6,635 nucleotides of DNA from Propionibacteriaceae bacterium (lineage in GTDB: Bacteria; Actinomycetota; Actinomycetes; Propionibacteriales; Propionibacteriaceae). Below, piece by piece: positions 1 to 5,309 of the stretch; positions within the stretch are counted from its first letter, which is position 1; the number at the start of each line of letters is the position of its first letter. The stretch is from assembly GCA_031260385.1 (NCBI GenBank), contig JAIRKB010000210.1:1-6635 (forward strand), written 5' to 3'. A program made the translations under genes and the position numbers. The notes below the pieces were generated by a model, which had not been told where the DNA came from, ran no database searches, and saw nothing but the letters and a program-made list of their open reading frames with translations.

Positions 1-867
1 GATTATGGCAAGCAGATTGTCGTTACACTGTCATGACAATTGGTCGCCAAACGAGGGCGCAGCTATGAAGAAAAGAACCTCCGACGGATGATGCAGTTCG
101 CTGAACAGTTCATCGACGAGCAACGAATCACGGAGTTGGGGCGACACTTGAGTTGGTCACACTTTCTAGCTCTGTTACCACTGAAAACAATGCAAGCCAA
201 GGCCTTCTACGCCCAGCAGGCTATTGACGGGCGTCTAGGCGTTCGGTCTTTGCGTGAGTTGATACACAAGAAAGCCTTTGAGCGCTGCGAAGTCGCCAAC
301 GCTCAACTCGGTGACGGATCAACGGTCCCATTAGATACCTTTCGTGATCCGTATCTACTGGACTTCCTAAATATGCGTGATAGGTATCAAGAACGGGATC
401 TAGAAGAAGCCATCCTTCATGACCTAGAGGCATTCCTACTCGAAGTCGGCAATGGCCTCGCATTCATCGGACGCCAAACACGGATGCCAATGGGAGACCG
501 AGACTACCACCTTGATCTGCTGTTCTTTTCGAGACCGTTGCGCCGTCTAGTCGCCGTGGAGCTGAAAATCGGTGAGTCCCTGCCTGAATACATGGGCCAA
601 ATGCACTTCTACCTGAAATGGCTCAATCGATACCAACGTGGCGAAAGTGAGGCCGCACCCATCGGCCTGATCCTGTGCACTTCGGCCGACCGAGAGCAGA
701 TCGAGCTGATGGAACTCCACAAAGACAACATCGTTGTCGCTCAGTACTGGACTGAACTACTTCCAAAAGCCGAGCTCGAGGAACGTATAAAGATCATCCT
801 CCGAGATGCGAAAGAACGGCTCACCAGGCGCCAACTACTGCTTGGCGAAGACAAAGACGAAGGCTAG
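1..867 (+). pseudogene. YhcG/DUF1016-family PD-(D/E)XK nuclease, 5'-truncated by window edge, interrupted by in-frame TGA
   Basis: Frame 1 reads DYGKQIVVTLS, then TGA at 34-36, then QLVAKRGRSYEEKNLRRMM and on without interruption to TAG at 865-867. YhcG-type proteins have an N-terminal DUF1016 domain with a conserved stretch of the form YGKQIV-x-x-LSRQL-x-x-x-(Y)GR, so the TGA replaces an Arg codon and one CGA-to-TGA transition explains it. Counting from TTG at 40, the C-terminal nuclease core is intact: E130 in the first core helix, D159, the E174-L-K176 motif and Q187, the expected PD-(D/E)XK metal-binding set. Family members are usually well over 300 residues, so roughly 60-90 residues probably lie left of the window. 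Restart at TTG 40 would give a 275-residue protein, but no ribosome-binding site precedes it and the N-terminal domain would be cut. Some rows of this gene are visibly poorer in G+C than the ABC operon, which fits acquired DNA. The family is linked to mobile and defence regions; its substrate is not known here. A sequencing error at position 34 is the main alternative. Confidence 0.8.
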
Positions 868-908
868 TGCTAATTGAGGGTTGTAGTCCGTTGCATTTGG
901 TGGTCCTC

Positions 909-930
909 ACTGGTTCTTTGCCGAACCAGT
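909..930. other. Stem-loop downstream of the nuclease pseudogene
   Basis: Perfect 8-bp inverted repeat ACTGGTTC / GAACCAGT around a 6-nt loop TTTGCC, 41 nt after the nuclease stop codon. No T-run follows, so it is at best a weak terminator for the nuclease transcript. The rest of 868-988 shows only an 8-bp direct repeat CTCAATCG (940-947 and 981-988). Confidence 0.35.
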
Positions 931-988
931 TCGTCCACACTCAATCGCTCGTGCTTCACAAGCGAGCTTGCGACCACTCGCTCAATCG

Positions 989-1010
989 TGTGGAGATGGG
1001 GGGAATCGAA
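989..1010 (-). repeat. Displaced 22-bp copy of the ssrA 3' end (candidate att site)
   Basis: Positions 989-1010 match 1180-1201 exactly over 22 bp, covering the 3' half of the tmRNA acceptor stem and the 3' strand and loop of the T arm. Identity stops abruptly on both sides: past 1010 the copy reads AAGCC where tmRNA reads CCCCC, so its T stem cannot form and it is not a functional tRNA-like end. Exact duplication of the 3' end of ssrA is the classic mark left by tyrosine integrases that use this gene as attachment site. The two copies are 191 bp apart and no integrase is visible in the window, so the island would be a mini-insert, a deletion remnant, or one end of a larger element to the left. 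Confidence 0.65.
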
Positions 1011-1130
1011 AGCCTTGCTTCGCAAGTCTTTCCCGCGGCGCCTCCCTGCCGGTCGGCTTGCGGCGGGCCTACTCGGAAGCCCACTGGGCTTCCTCCCTCA
1101 CGGCCCGACCCTCGTGGGTTCGATTCCCAC
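1001..1130. mobile_element. Short structured element with T-arm-like inverted ends (candidate non-autonomous element)
   Basis: The left end GGGAATCGAA (1001-1010) is the exact reverse complement of TTCGATTCCC (1119-1128) at the right end. The right end lies in a complete 17-nt T-arm look-alike, GTGGG-TTCGATT-CCCAC (1114-1130). Between them are three consecutive stem-loops: 1008-1032 (GAAAG/CTTTC and CTTGC/GCAAG around loop TTC, one mismatch), 1045-1067 (CCTGCCG/CGGCGGG with one G-T pair, 9-nt loop) and 1075-1093 (GGAAGCCCA/TGGGCTTCC, near-zero loop). No acceptor stem can be built around either T arm, so this is not a tRNA gene. It contains no convincing protein frame. It may be a REP/MITE-like element, the attP-side arm of an ssrA island, or a small structured RNA; the function is unknown. 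Confidence 0.4.
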
Positions 1131-1141
1131 AAAAACATAGC

Positions 1142-1184
1142 CCACAATTATTAAAGGCCCCTAGGGGGCCATTAATAATTGTGG
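1142..1184 (-). terminator. Rho-independent terminator of ssrA inside a 20-bp-arm palindrome
   Basis: On the minus strand the core hairpin GGCCCC-CTA-GGGGCC is followed by TTTAATAATT, placed directly after the tmRNA 3' end as expected for its terminator. The symmetry goes further: positions 1142-1161 and 1165-1184 are inverted repeats with one mismatch (A1155/A1171) around a 3-nt loop, TAG. The outermost pairs include the last bases of the tmRNA acceptor strand (1182-1184). The A+T-rich outer arms would also let it stop transcription arriving on the plus strand. Confidence 0.75.
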
Positions 1185-1201
1185 AGATGGGGGGAATCGA
1201 A
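1180..1201 (-). repeat. ssrA 3'-end copy of the 22-bp direct repeat (candidate att core)
   Basis: This is the intact partner of the 22-bp repeat at 989-1010. It spans the acceptor 3' strand and part of the T arm of tmRNA. Because tmRNA is complete here, this would be the junction at which an incoming element restored the gene's 3' end. Confidence 0.65.
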
Positions 1202-1546
1202 CCCCCGTCCTCGAAAGGCGTTTTAGGTCTTCTCCGGGCGCAGTTTCACTTAACGTTTTACTTGGCTTTCATGGACTCGGAAACCCGTCATGAACAAGCC
1301 CAGTCTTATTAATGTTCCCTCATGCCCCTAAGACGAAAGCGAGAGGGTAAGCCTTCTAAACGAGGCCAGGAACTGGAGGGAAGGCACCCCCAGGCTGACC
1401 CTTCGGTTGCTGATTAAGCAGCAAGAGCGAAGTCTGTGCGAACTTCGTTGGCACTTATTGTTTCCAGGGGTCGTTATCGAGATAACCCTGAATCCTCGGC
1501 CCGCTTCTCCTAGAACTACCGTTCCAAGTCGAAACCAGTCATCCCC
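1182..1546 (-). ncRNA. ssrA: Transfer-messenger RNA (tmRNA), one-piece
   Basis: tmRNA rescues ribosomes stalled on broken mRNAs: charged with alanine and bound by SmpB, it enters the A site and supplies a short reading frame that tags the nascent protein for proteolysis. The minus strand starts GGGGATGACTGGTTTCGACT, the canonical tmRNA 5' end, and ends in a T arm with five G-C pairs (GGGGG-TTCGATT-CCCCC) followed by CATCTCC and discriminator A at 1182. The acceptor pairs GGGGATG with CATCTCC and contains the G3-U pair that specifies alanine. The tag frame begins about 95 nt from the 5' end, a normal position. The encoded length is 365 nt, typical of one-piece tmRNAs. After the discriminator the genome reads CAA, so the terminal CCA is apparently not encoded and must be added enzymatically. 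A promoter upstream and a terminator downstream make it an independent unit, divergent from the PadR operon. Confidence 0.97.
1414..1452 (-). other. tmRNA tag-peptide reading frame (ANEVRTDFALAA)
   Basis: Read on the minus strand from resume codon GCC (1452-1450), the frame gives A-N-E-V-R-T-D-F-A-L-A-A followed by TAA (1416-1414). With the alanine delivered by charged tmRNA the added tag is AANEVRTDFALAA. The C-terminal ALAA is the degron read by ClpXP-type proteases in most bacteria, and TDFALAA resembles actinobacterial tags. The frame start is set by position and by the match to the conserved AN...ALAA pattern. Confidence 0.93.
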
Positions 1547-1575
1547 TATGAATTTGTTTGCTGTCAAGCAGATCT

Positions 1576-1605
1576 ATTATACCCCACCCACCCGACTTCG
1601 CCGAA
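1576..1605 (-). promoter_or_regulatory. ssrA promoter
   Basis: The minus strand carries a perfect -10 box TATAAT (1581-1576), 29 nt before the mature tmRNA 5' end. Transcription should therefore begin near 1569 and leave a leader of about 20 nt to be removed by RNase P. The -35 side is weak: TTCGGC at 1605-1600, with an 18-nt spacer. A TTGACA on the same strand between the -10 box and the gene has no fitting -10 and is probably chance. Confidence 0.6.
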
Positions 1606-1662
1606 TCGTGCTAGCGATATGGGGACTCGCGGTGGTGAAACGTCTAGTGGGGCCAGGGGGTA

Positions 1663-1676
1663 GGCCAAGGGGACAG
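1663..1676 (+). repeat. Possible solo REP half-site
   Basis: GGCCAAGGGGACAG matches the start of the large palindrome arm at 5181-5195 (GGCCAAAGGGGACAG) except for one missing A. It could be a degenerate or solo copy of the same REP family in the ssrA-padR intergenic region. The match is short and may be chance. Confidence 0.25.
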
Positions 1677-1695
1677 CCCCGGCAGATCTACCTAA

Positions 1696-1725
1696 TTGAC
1701 AGTGTATACTCTCGGTGTATACACT
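1696..1725 (+). promoter_or_regulatory. padR operon promoter overlapped by a perfect inverted-repeat operator
   Basis: A consensus -35 TTGACA (1696-1701) is followed after 16 bp by -10 TATACA (1718-1723). A perfect 9-bp inverted repeat, AGTGTATAC (1701-1709) and GTATACACT (1717-1725) with a 7-bp spacer, starts on the last base of the -35 and covers the -10. This is the expected placement and symmetry for a repressor dimer that blocks RNA polymerase, and PadR proteins generally autoregulate in this way through A/T-rich dyads. The -10 ends only 10 nt before the padR ATG, so the transcript should be leaderless or nearly so. Confidence 0.75.
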
Positions 1726-1733
1726 CAAAGTCT

Positions 1734-2270
1734 ATGAATGAAATTCAGACCTCGACCGCTCTCCTTGGCCTCTTGGGGGCCGGGCCGAGCCATGGTTACG
1801 ACCTCAAGCAGGAGTACGACAAGTTCTTTGGCACCAAGCGCACCCTCGCTTTCGGGCAGGTCTATGCCACCTTGGCCCGACTGCTCAAAGCGGGCTATAT
1901 CGTGTCCTTAGGTGGCCTGCCCGGATCAGGGCCCGATCGCAAGGCCTATGAGATCACCCCGGCTGGACGAGCCCAGGTCGAGCAATGGATGTTCACCCCC
2001 GATATTCCCTCCCAAACCCTGCAAACCAATCTCTTTGCCAAGACTGTCATCGCCTTACTACTGGGTGATGACGCGGAGCACCTGCTCGACTTGCAACGCA
2101 AGCTTCACCTCGCCCAGATGCGGGAACTAGTTCGCACCAAACAGACCGGCGATATCTCGACGATCCTGCTCTGCGACCATGCCCTATTCCATATTGAAGC
2201 CGATCTGCGCTGGATCGAACTGACCTCTGCCCGCCTCAACGAACTACGCTCCCAGGTGGTGACTTCATGA
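1734..2270 (+). CDS. PadR-family transcriptional regulator
   Basis: This 178-residue protein is a PadR-type winged-helix repressor. Residues 1-80 form the DNA-binding domain: ALLGLLGAGPSHGYDLKQEY is the typical first helices, LAFGQVYATLARLLKAGYI (38-56) holds the recognition helix, and PDRKAYEITPAGR (67-79) is the wing. Residues 100-175 are mostly helical and correspond to the C-terminal dimerisation region (Vir_act_alpha_C type). The ATG at 1734 is chosen because the PadR fold begins there. The frame stays open upstream, but that stretch crosses the promoter, the operator and the tmRNA gene on the other strand. There is no Shine-Dalgarno before the ATG, consistent with leaderless translation. 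Its TGA overlaps the ATPase start by ATGA, so the genes are translationally coupled. It probably represses the operon through the dyad at 1701-1725 and is released by the pump's substrate; the ligand is unknown. Confidence 0.9.
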   Translation: MNEIQTSTALLGLLGAGPSHGYDLKQEYDKFFGTKRTLAFGQVYATLARLLKAGYIVSLGGLPGSGPDRKAYEITPAGRAQVEQWMFTPDIPSQTLQTNLFAKTVIALLLGDDAEHLLDLQRKLHLAQMRELVRTKQTGDISTILLCDHALFHIEADLRWIELTSARLNELRSQVVTS

Positions 2271-2962
2271 CCAACGCTCTTATGTCCGCTCAAAACCTCC
2301 AGAAATCCTTCGGGCTCACCGAAGCTTTACGCGGCATCGACATTGACATCTACCCCGGCGAGGTGGTCGCTGTGATGGGCCCCTCCGGTTCCGGCAAATC
2401 CACCCTGCTGCACTGTTTAGCTGGGGTGCTCTCCCCTGATAGTGGTGAGGTGATCTTCGACGGCCAACCGATCAGTGCGATGAAGGAGCGCGACCGCGCC
2501 AGGCTCCGCTTAACCCAGTTCGGTTTCGTCTTCCAGTTCGGGCAGTTGCTGCCCGATGTCAGCGCCGCCGACAATGTCACCATGCCCCTACTGCTGGCGG
2601 GCGTCAAGCGCAAGACCGCCCTCGTCATGGCGTCGGAATGGCTCAACCGCTTCGGGGTCGGCACCAAGGCTGACAAACTCCCCACCCAACTATCGGGTGG
2701 CGAAGCCCAACGGGTCGCGGTCGCTCGGGCGATGGTGACCAAGCCGAAGATCCTCTTCGCCGACGAGCCAACCGGCTCCCTAGACTCGCTGGCCGGTGAG
2801 CAGGTCCTCACCGCCATGCTAGAGCAGGTCCGCGCCGTCGGCACCACCGTCGTCCTAATCACCCACGACCCCCGCGCTGCCGCCTATGCCGACCGTGAAG
2901 TGATCGTCCGCGATGGGCAACTCTCCCCCAGCTATCGTACGGGAGCAAAGGTCGCCGAATGA
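2267..2962 (+). CDS. ABC transporter ATP-binding protein (MacB/LolD/BceA-like)
   Basis: This 231-residue cytoplasmic ATPase powers the permease encoded next to it. All nucleotide-binding motifs are present: Walker A GPSGSGKST (38-46), Q-loop at Q90 in FVFQFGQLLPDVSAADNV, signature LSGGEAQ (142-148), Walker B ILFADEP (162-168) with catalytic E167, D-loop SLD (171-173) and switch H200 in LITHD. Length and sequence fit the MacB/LolD/BceA branch, whose members pair with FtsX-type permeases in export or mechanotransmission. ATG at 2267 has AGGTGG (2254-2259) 7 nt upstream; an internal ATG (codon 6) is less likely. It overlaps padR and the permease by ATGA at each end, which indicates a single mRNA. 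The family does not fix the substrate. Confidence 0.95.
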   Translation: MTNALMSAQNLQKSFGLTEALRGIDIDIYPGEVVAVMGPSGSGKSTLLHCLAGVLSPDSGEVIFDGQPISAMKERDRARLRLTQFGFVFQFGQLLPDVSAADNVTMPLLLAGVKRKTALVMASEWLNRFGVGTKADKLPTQLSGGEAQRVAVARAMVTKPKILFADEPTGSLDSLAGEQVLTAMLEQVRAVGTTVVLITHDPRAAAYADREVIVRDGQLSPSYRTGAKVAE

Positions 2963-5163
2963 ACCTGACGATTCTGCGTTTGACAACGCTCAACAATCCT
3001 TCAGCCTGGAAACGAGCCGCGGCGATCATCGCTGGGATTGCGATCGGGACCGCCATGCTCTTGACCCTCCTAGGCGCCAACACCGGTCTGCAAGCTCGCG
3101 ACACCCGGAGCGAGTGGCTCAATCTGCCTTGGGAGCCTCGGACCCTCGACTCGGCGGGCAACCCCATACCCTTGACCGACCAATTGGCCATCGCCCTGAC
3201 TCACGTCGAACTCTTTCGGGGCCAAACCATCACCTGGCTTGAGGTGGCTACCACCCCCAACTCCACAGTGACCTTGCCTGACGGTCGACCCCTGCCCAAG
3301 GTAGGCGATTATCTCGCCTCACCGGCCCTAAGGGATCTCATCACCGCCATACCATCCGACCAACTGGGCGCCAGATTCGGCCACCTCACCGGCGAACTCC
3401 CCTCGTCGCTACTCGCCGGTCCCGACGCTTTAGTGGTTGTTCGCGGCGTTGAGGAAGCGGCCCTCCGCATGAATCCCAGGGCGGTTCTCGTCGCCGACTT
3501 AGCCGGTGAACCGGCCTTCAGCCCAACCGGGGCCTACCGGACGATCAGGTTGGTCGGCGCTATCGCTTTGCTTATCCCGGTGGTCCTGCTCGTCTCAATC
3601 GTTACCGCGCTCGGTGCCGTCCAGCGTCGCGAGCGTCTCCAGACCCTGCGACTGATCGGGGCGACACCGCGCGATATCGTCACCATCACCGGTCTTGAGA
3701 TGGGCCTCACTGCAATCTTGGGTACGCTCGTCGGGGTCGGCCTCGCTTGGTTGGTCCGCCCACTAGCCGCCCAGATTCCCGTCAGCGGGAGCCGATTTTA
3801 CGTTGCCGACTTGGCCGTCACCCCCAGCGCCGCGATCCTCGTCGCCCTCACCATCGCGATCTTGGCTGCCCTGGTGGCAGCCATCAGAGTCAATCGCGAC
3901 GGAATAGGCCCGCTCGGCGCCAGCCGACAGCTTCAAGAAACTCGGCCGCGCGCCTGGCGGGTAGCGCCTGGGCTAGTTGGGGTAGTCGCGCTGGTGATCG
4001 CTGGGATAAAGTCACCGTCGATCCAGGTCATCTTTGAGAGTATCGGCCTTCCTTGGGGAATTCTGGCGATGTTCCTCGCTATTGGTGGGTTCGCCCTAGT
4101 CTGTTTCGGCATCATCTTCTTCGGGTCCTGGCTGGTTTACATCACCGGGAGCCGACTCACCACCCAGGCCCCCTCCGCCGCCAGCCTGGTAGCCGGGTCT
4201 TGGTTCACCCGGCACCCCAAAGCGGCCTTCCGCTCCGTGTCTGGACTGATCCTCGCCTTGTTCGTCACCTCGGTCTTCGCCGGGTTGGCCTCGGTGGTTG
4301 GCCCCCGCTACTTCATCACCGAGGAACGACCGGGCCTACTCCCTCCCAATGCTGCCATCGCCAGGCTCCACCAGGACAGCGATCAGACCACCTTCCTGAG
4401 CCAAATCAACGCCCTTGAAGGGGTCAAGGCGACTGTGCTTGGCTACGCGATCGACGCAGACGTCGAGGTCTGGGACGAGGACATTATCATCGATACGAAG
4501 GATGCTGCCCTCCTCGGGTTTGCCGAGATCCCCGATTCGCCTTGCCTCGCCTTTAATAGTTTCGACTACCAAAACCCGCGCGCCTCCAGTGGGGCCTCCT
4601 TAACCCCGATCAGTTGCGAGGCCCGGACCGGCCCGACCGCAATCATCGTCTTCACCGACGACACACCAGGGCTAGAGCGGGCCCAAACGGCGGTCGCGCA
4701 GTCCGAGGCGGCGGAAAGCCGTCTCCAAACCCGGGTCTGGGAGCAAGACTTGGAAACCCAAGCCATGCTGGAGACGATGTCCAACCTCGCCTACCTCGGC
4801 GTCCTAATCGCCATCATTATCGCCGGGATCTCCCTCGCGGTCTCCGCCGCCGCGAGCGTGCTCGACAACAAACGAGCCTTTGGCCTGATGCGTCTGATGG
4901 GGATGCCCCAAGCCACCTTGCGCCAAATCATCACCCTCCAGACCATCCTGCCGCTGCTGGTGACCATCGGTTTCACCATCGCGATTGGATTCGTCATTGC
5001 CTGGCTCCTCGTCAGGGCCTTCTCCAACTACTCCATGTCTTGGCCCGATCCGCGCTACTACCTCGCTATTGCCTCTGCCACCGTAATTGCCGCTGCCGCC
5101 GTGATCGCGACCTTTACTACCGTACGCAAAGCCACCCAGAGCGAGGTAACCCGGTTCGAGTAG
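2959..5163 (+). CDS. FtsX-like ABC transporter permease, two FtsX domains, about 10 TM segments
   Basis: This 734-residue integral membrane protein is the partner of the upstream ATPase. Hydrophobic segments lie near 20-40, 197-219, 245-266, 289-309, 334-350, 366-390, 427-447, 611-633, 660-684 and 700-720. Two FtsX repeats stand out: residues 200-310, with the coupling segment RRERLQTLRLIGATPRDI, and 611-725, with NKRAFGLMRLMGMPQATLRQI. Two large extracytoplasmic regions follow TM1 (about 41-195) and TM7 (about 448-610); the second has C529 and C553, which could form a disulfide. The ten-helix layout recalls BceB-type permeases, but having two large external domains differs from the single one in BceB and resembles the actinobacterial two-domain FtsX permeases found beside PadR genes. 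ATG at 2959 overlaps the ATPase stop and AAAGG (2947-2951) precedes it. The likely role is export of, or protection from, a drug, peptide or lipid. Confidence 0.93.
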   Translation: MNLTILRLTTLNNPSAWKRAAAIIAGIAIGTAMLLTLLGANTGLQARDTRSEWLNLPWEPRTLDSAGNPIPLTDQLAIALTHVELFRGQTITWLEVATTPNSTVTLPDGRPLPKVGDYLASPALRDLITAIPSDQLGARFGHLTGELPSSLLAGPDALVVVRGVEEAALRMNPRAVLVADLAGEPAFSPTGAYRTIRLVGAIALLIPVVLLVSIVTALGAVQRRERLQTLRLIGATPRDIVTITGLEMGLTAILGTLVGVGLAWLVRPLAAQIPVSGSRFYVADLAVTPSAAILVALTIAILAALVAAIRVNRDGIGPLGASRQLQETRPRAWRVAPGLVGVVALVIAGIKSPSIQVIFESIGLPWGILAMFLAIGGFALVCFGIIFFGSWLVYITGSRLTTQAPSAASLVAGSWFTRHPKAAFRSVSGLILALFVTSVFAGLASVVGPRYFITEERPGLLPPNAAIARLHQDSDQTTFLSQINALEGVKATVLGYAIDADVEVWDEDIIIDTKDAALLGFAEIPDSPCLAFNSFDYQNPRASSGASLTPISCEARTGPTAIIVFTDDTPGLERAQTAVAQSEAAESRLQTRVWEQDLETQAMLETMSNLAYLGVLIAIIIAGISLAVSAAASVLDNKRAFGLMRLMGMPQATLRQIITLQTILPLLVTIGFTIAIGFVIAWLLVRAFSNYSMSWPDPRYYLAIASATVIAAAAVIATFTTVRKATQSEVTRFE

Positions 5164-5176
5164 CCGGGTGATCCAA

Positions 5177-5246
5177 AGAGGGCCAAAGGGGACAGGCACT
5201 TTTGGCCACGATTGTGGCCAAAAGTGCCTGTCCCCTTTGGCTCTCT
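5177..5246. repeat. 33-bp-arm palindrome of REP/REPIN type (GGGGACAGGCAC motif)
   Basis: Arms at 5177-5209 and 5214-5246 are inverted repeats around a 4-nt loop GATT. The inner 27 bp are perfect (5183-5209 against 5214-5240) and the outer 6 bp contain one G-T pair. The arm contains GGGGACAGGCAC. From memory this core recurs in intergenic palindromes of many bacterial genomes near REP-associated (IS200-like, RAYT) transposases; no transposase is in this window. It starts 14 nt after the permease stop, so the RNA hairpin would stabilise or end the operon transcript, although no T-run follows. Confidence 0.85.
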
Positions 5247-5257
5247 GAGTTCGGCCT

Positions 5258-5287
5258 TTGCGAGCCGGACTAACCGGTGGGTAGGCT
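5258..5287 (+). promoter_or_regulatory. Candidate promoter of the Ser/Thr kinase gene
   Basis: TTGCGA (5258-5263) and TAGGCT (5282-5287) are spaced by 18 bp and agree with the looser actinobacterial housekeeping consensus. Initiation would fall near 5294, giving a leader of about 16 nt that begins at the Shine-Dalgarno GGAGG (5294-5298). The palindrome upstream makes an independent promoter here plausible. The call is by eye only. Confidence 0.4.
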
Positions 5288-5309
5288 ATGGCCGGAGGTG
5301 GGGAACCTA

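Noticed and set aside
34..36. UGA recoding (alternative genetic code or selenocysteine)
   Set aside because: TGA ends padR and the ATPase gene here, Arg is not a known UGA reassignment, and no SECIS-like hairpin is evident just after it.
990..1137. A tRNA gene, suggested by T-arm-like sequences on both strands
   Set aside because: No 7-bp acceptor, D arm or anticodon arm can be built around either T arm. The left one has a broken T stem and the right one is followed by AAAAACA with no partner.
867..1312. Several overlapping small frames of 63-114 residues in the intergenic region
   Set aside because: They run through the repeats, hairpins and tmRNA 3' end, overlap each other in different frames and have no recognisable domains.
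1328..1567. Minus-strand 79-residue reading frame
   Set aside because: It lies within the tmRNA gene and its promoter region and is not the tag frame; it is a chance opening in a structural RNA.
1407..1733. Upstream extension of the PadR frame to 287 residues
   Set aside because: The extension crosses the operator and promoter and lies antisense to tmRNA. Its residues do not resemble PadR proteins, whose fold begins at ATG 1734.
2350..2862. Minus-strand 170-residue frame opposite the ABC ATPase, and similar frames opposite the permease and kinase
   Set aside because: They are antisense shadows of well-supported genes in G+C-rich DNA. Their sequences are low-information and rich in Arg and Ser.
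5177..5246. CRISPR repeat or phage attachment site as explanation of the palindrome
   Set aside because: There is a single palindrome with no spacers or regular array, and no tRNA or integrase context. A REP/REPIN explanation fits better.
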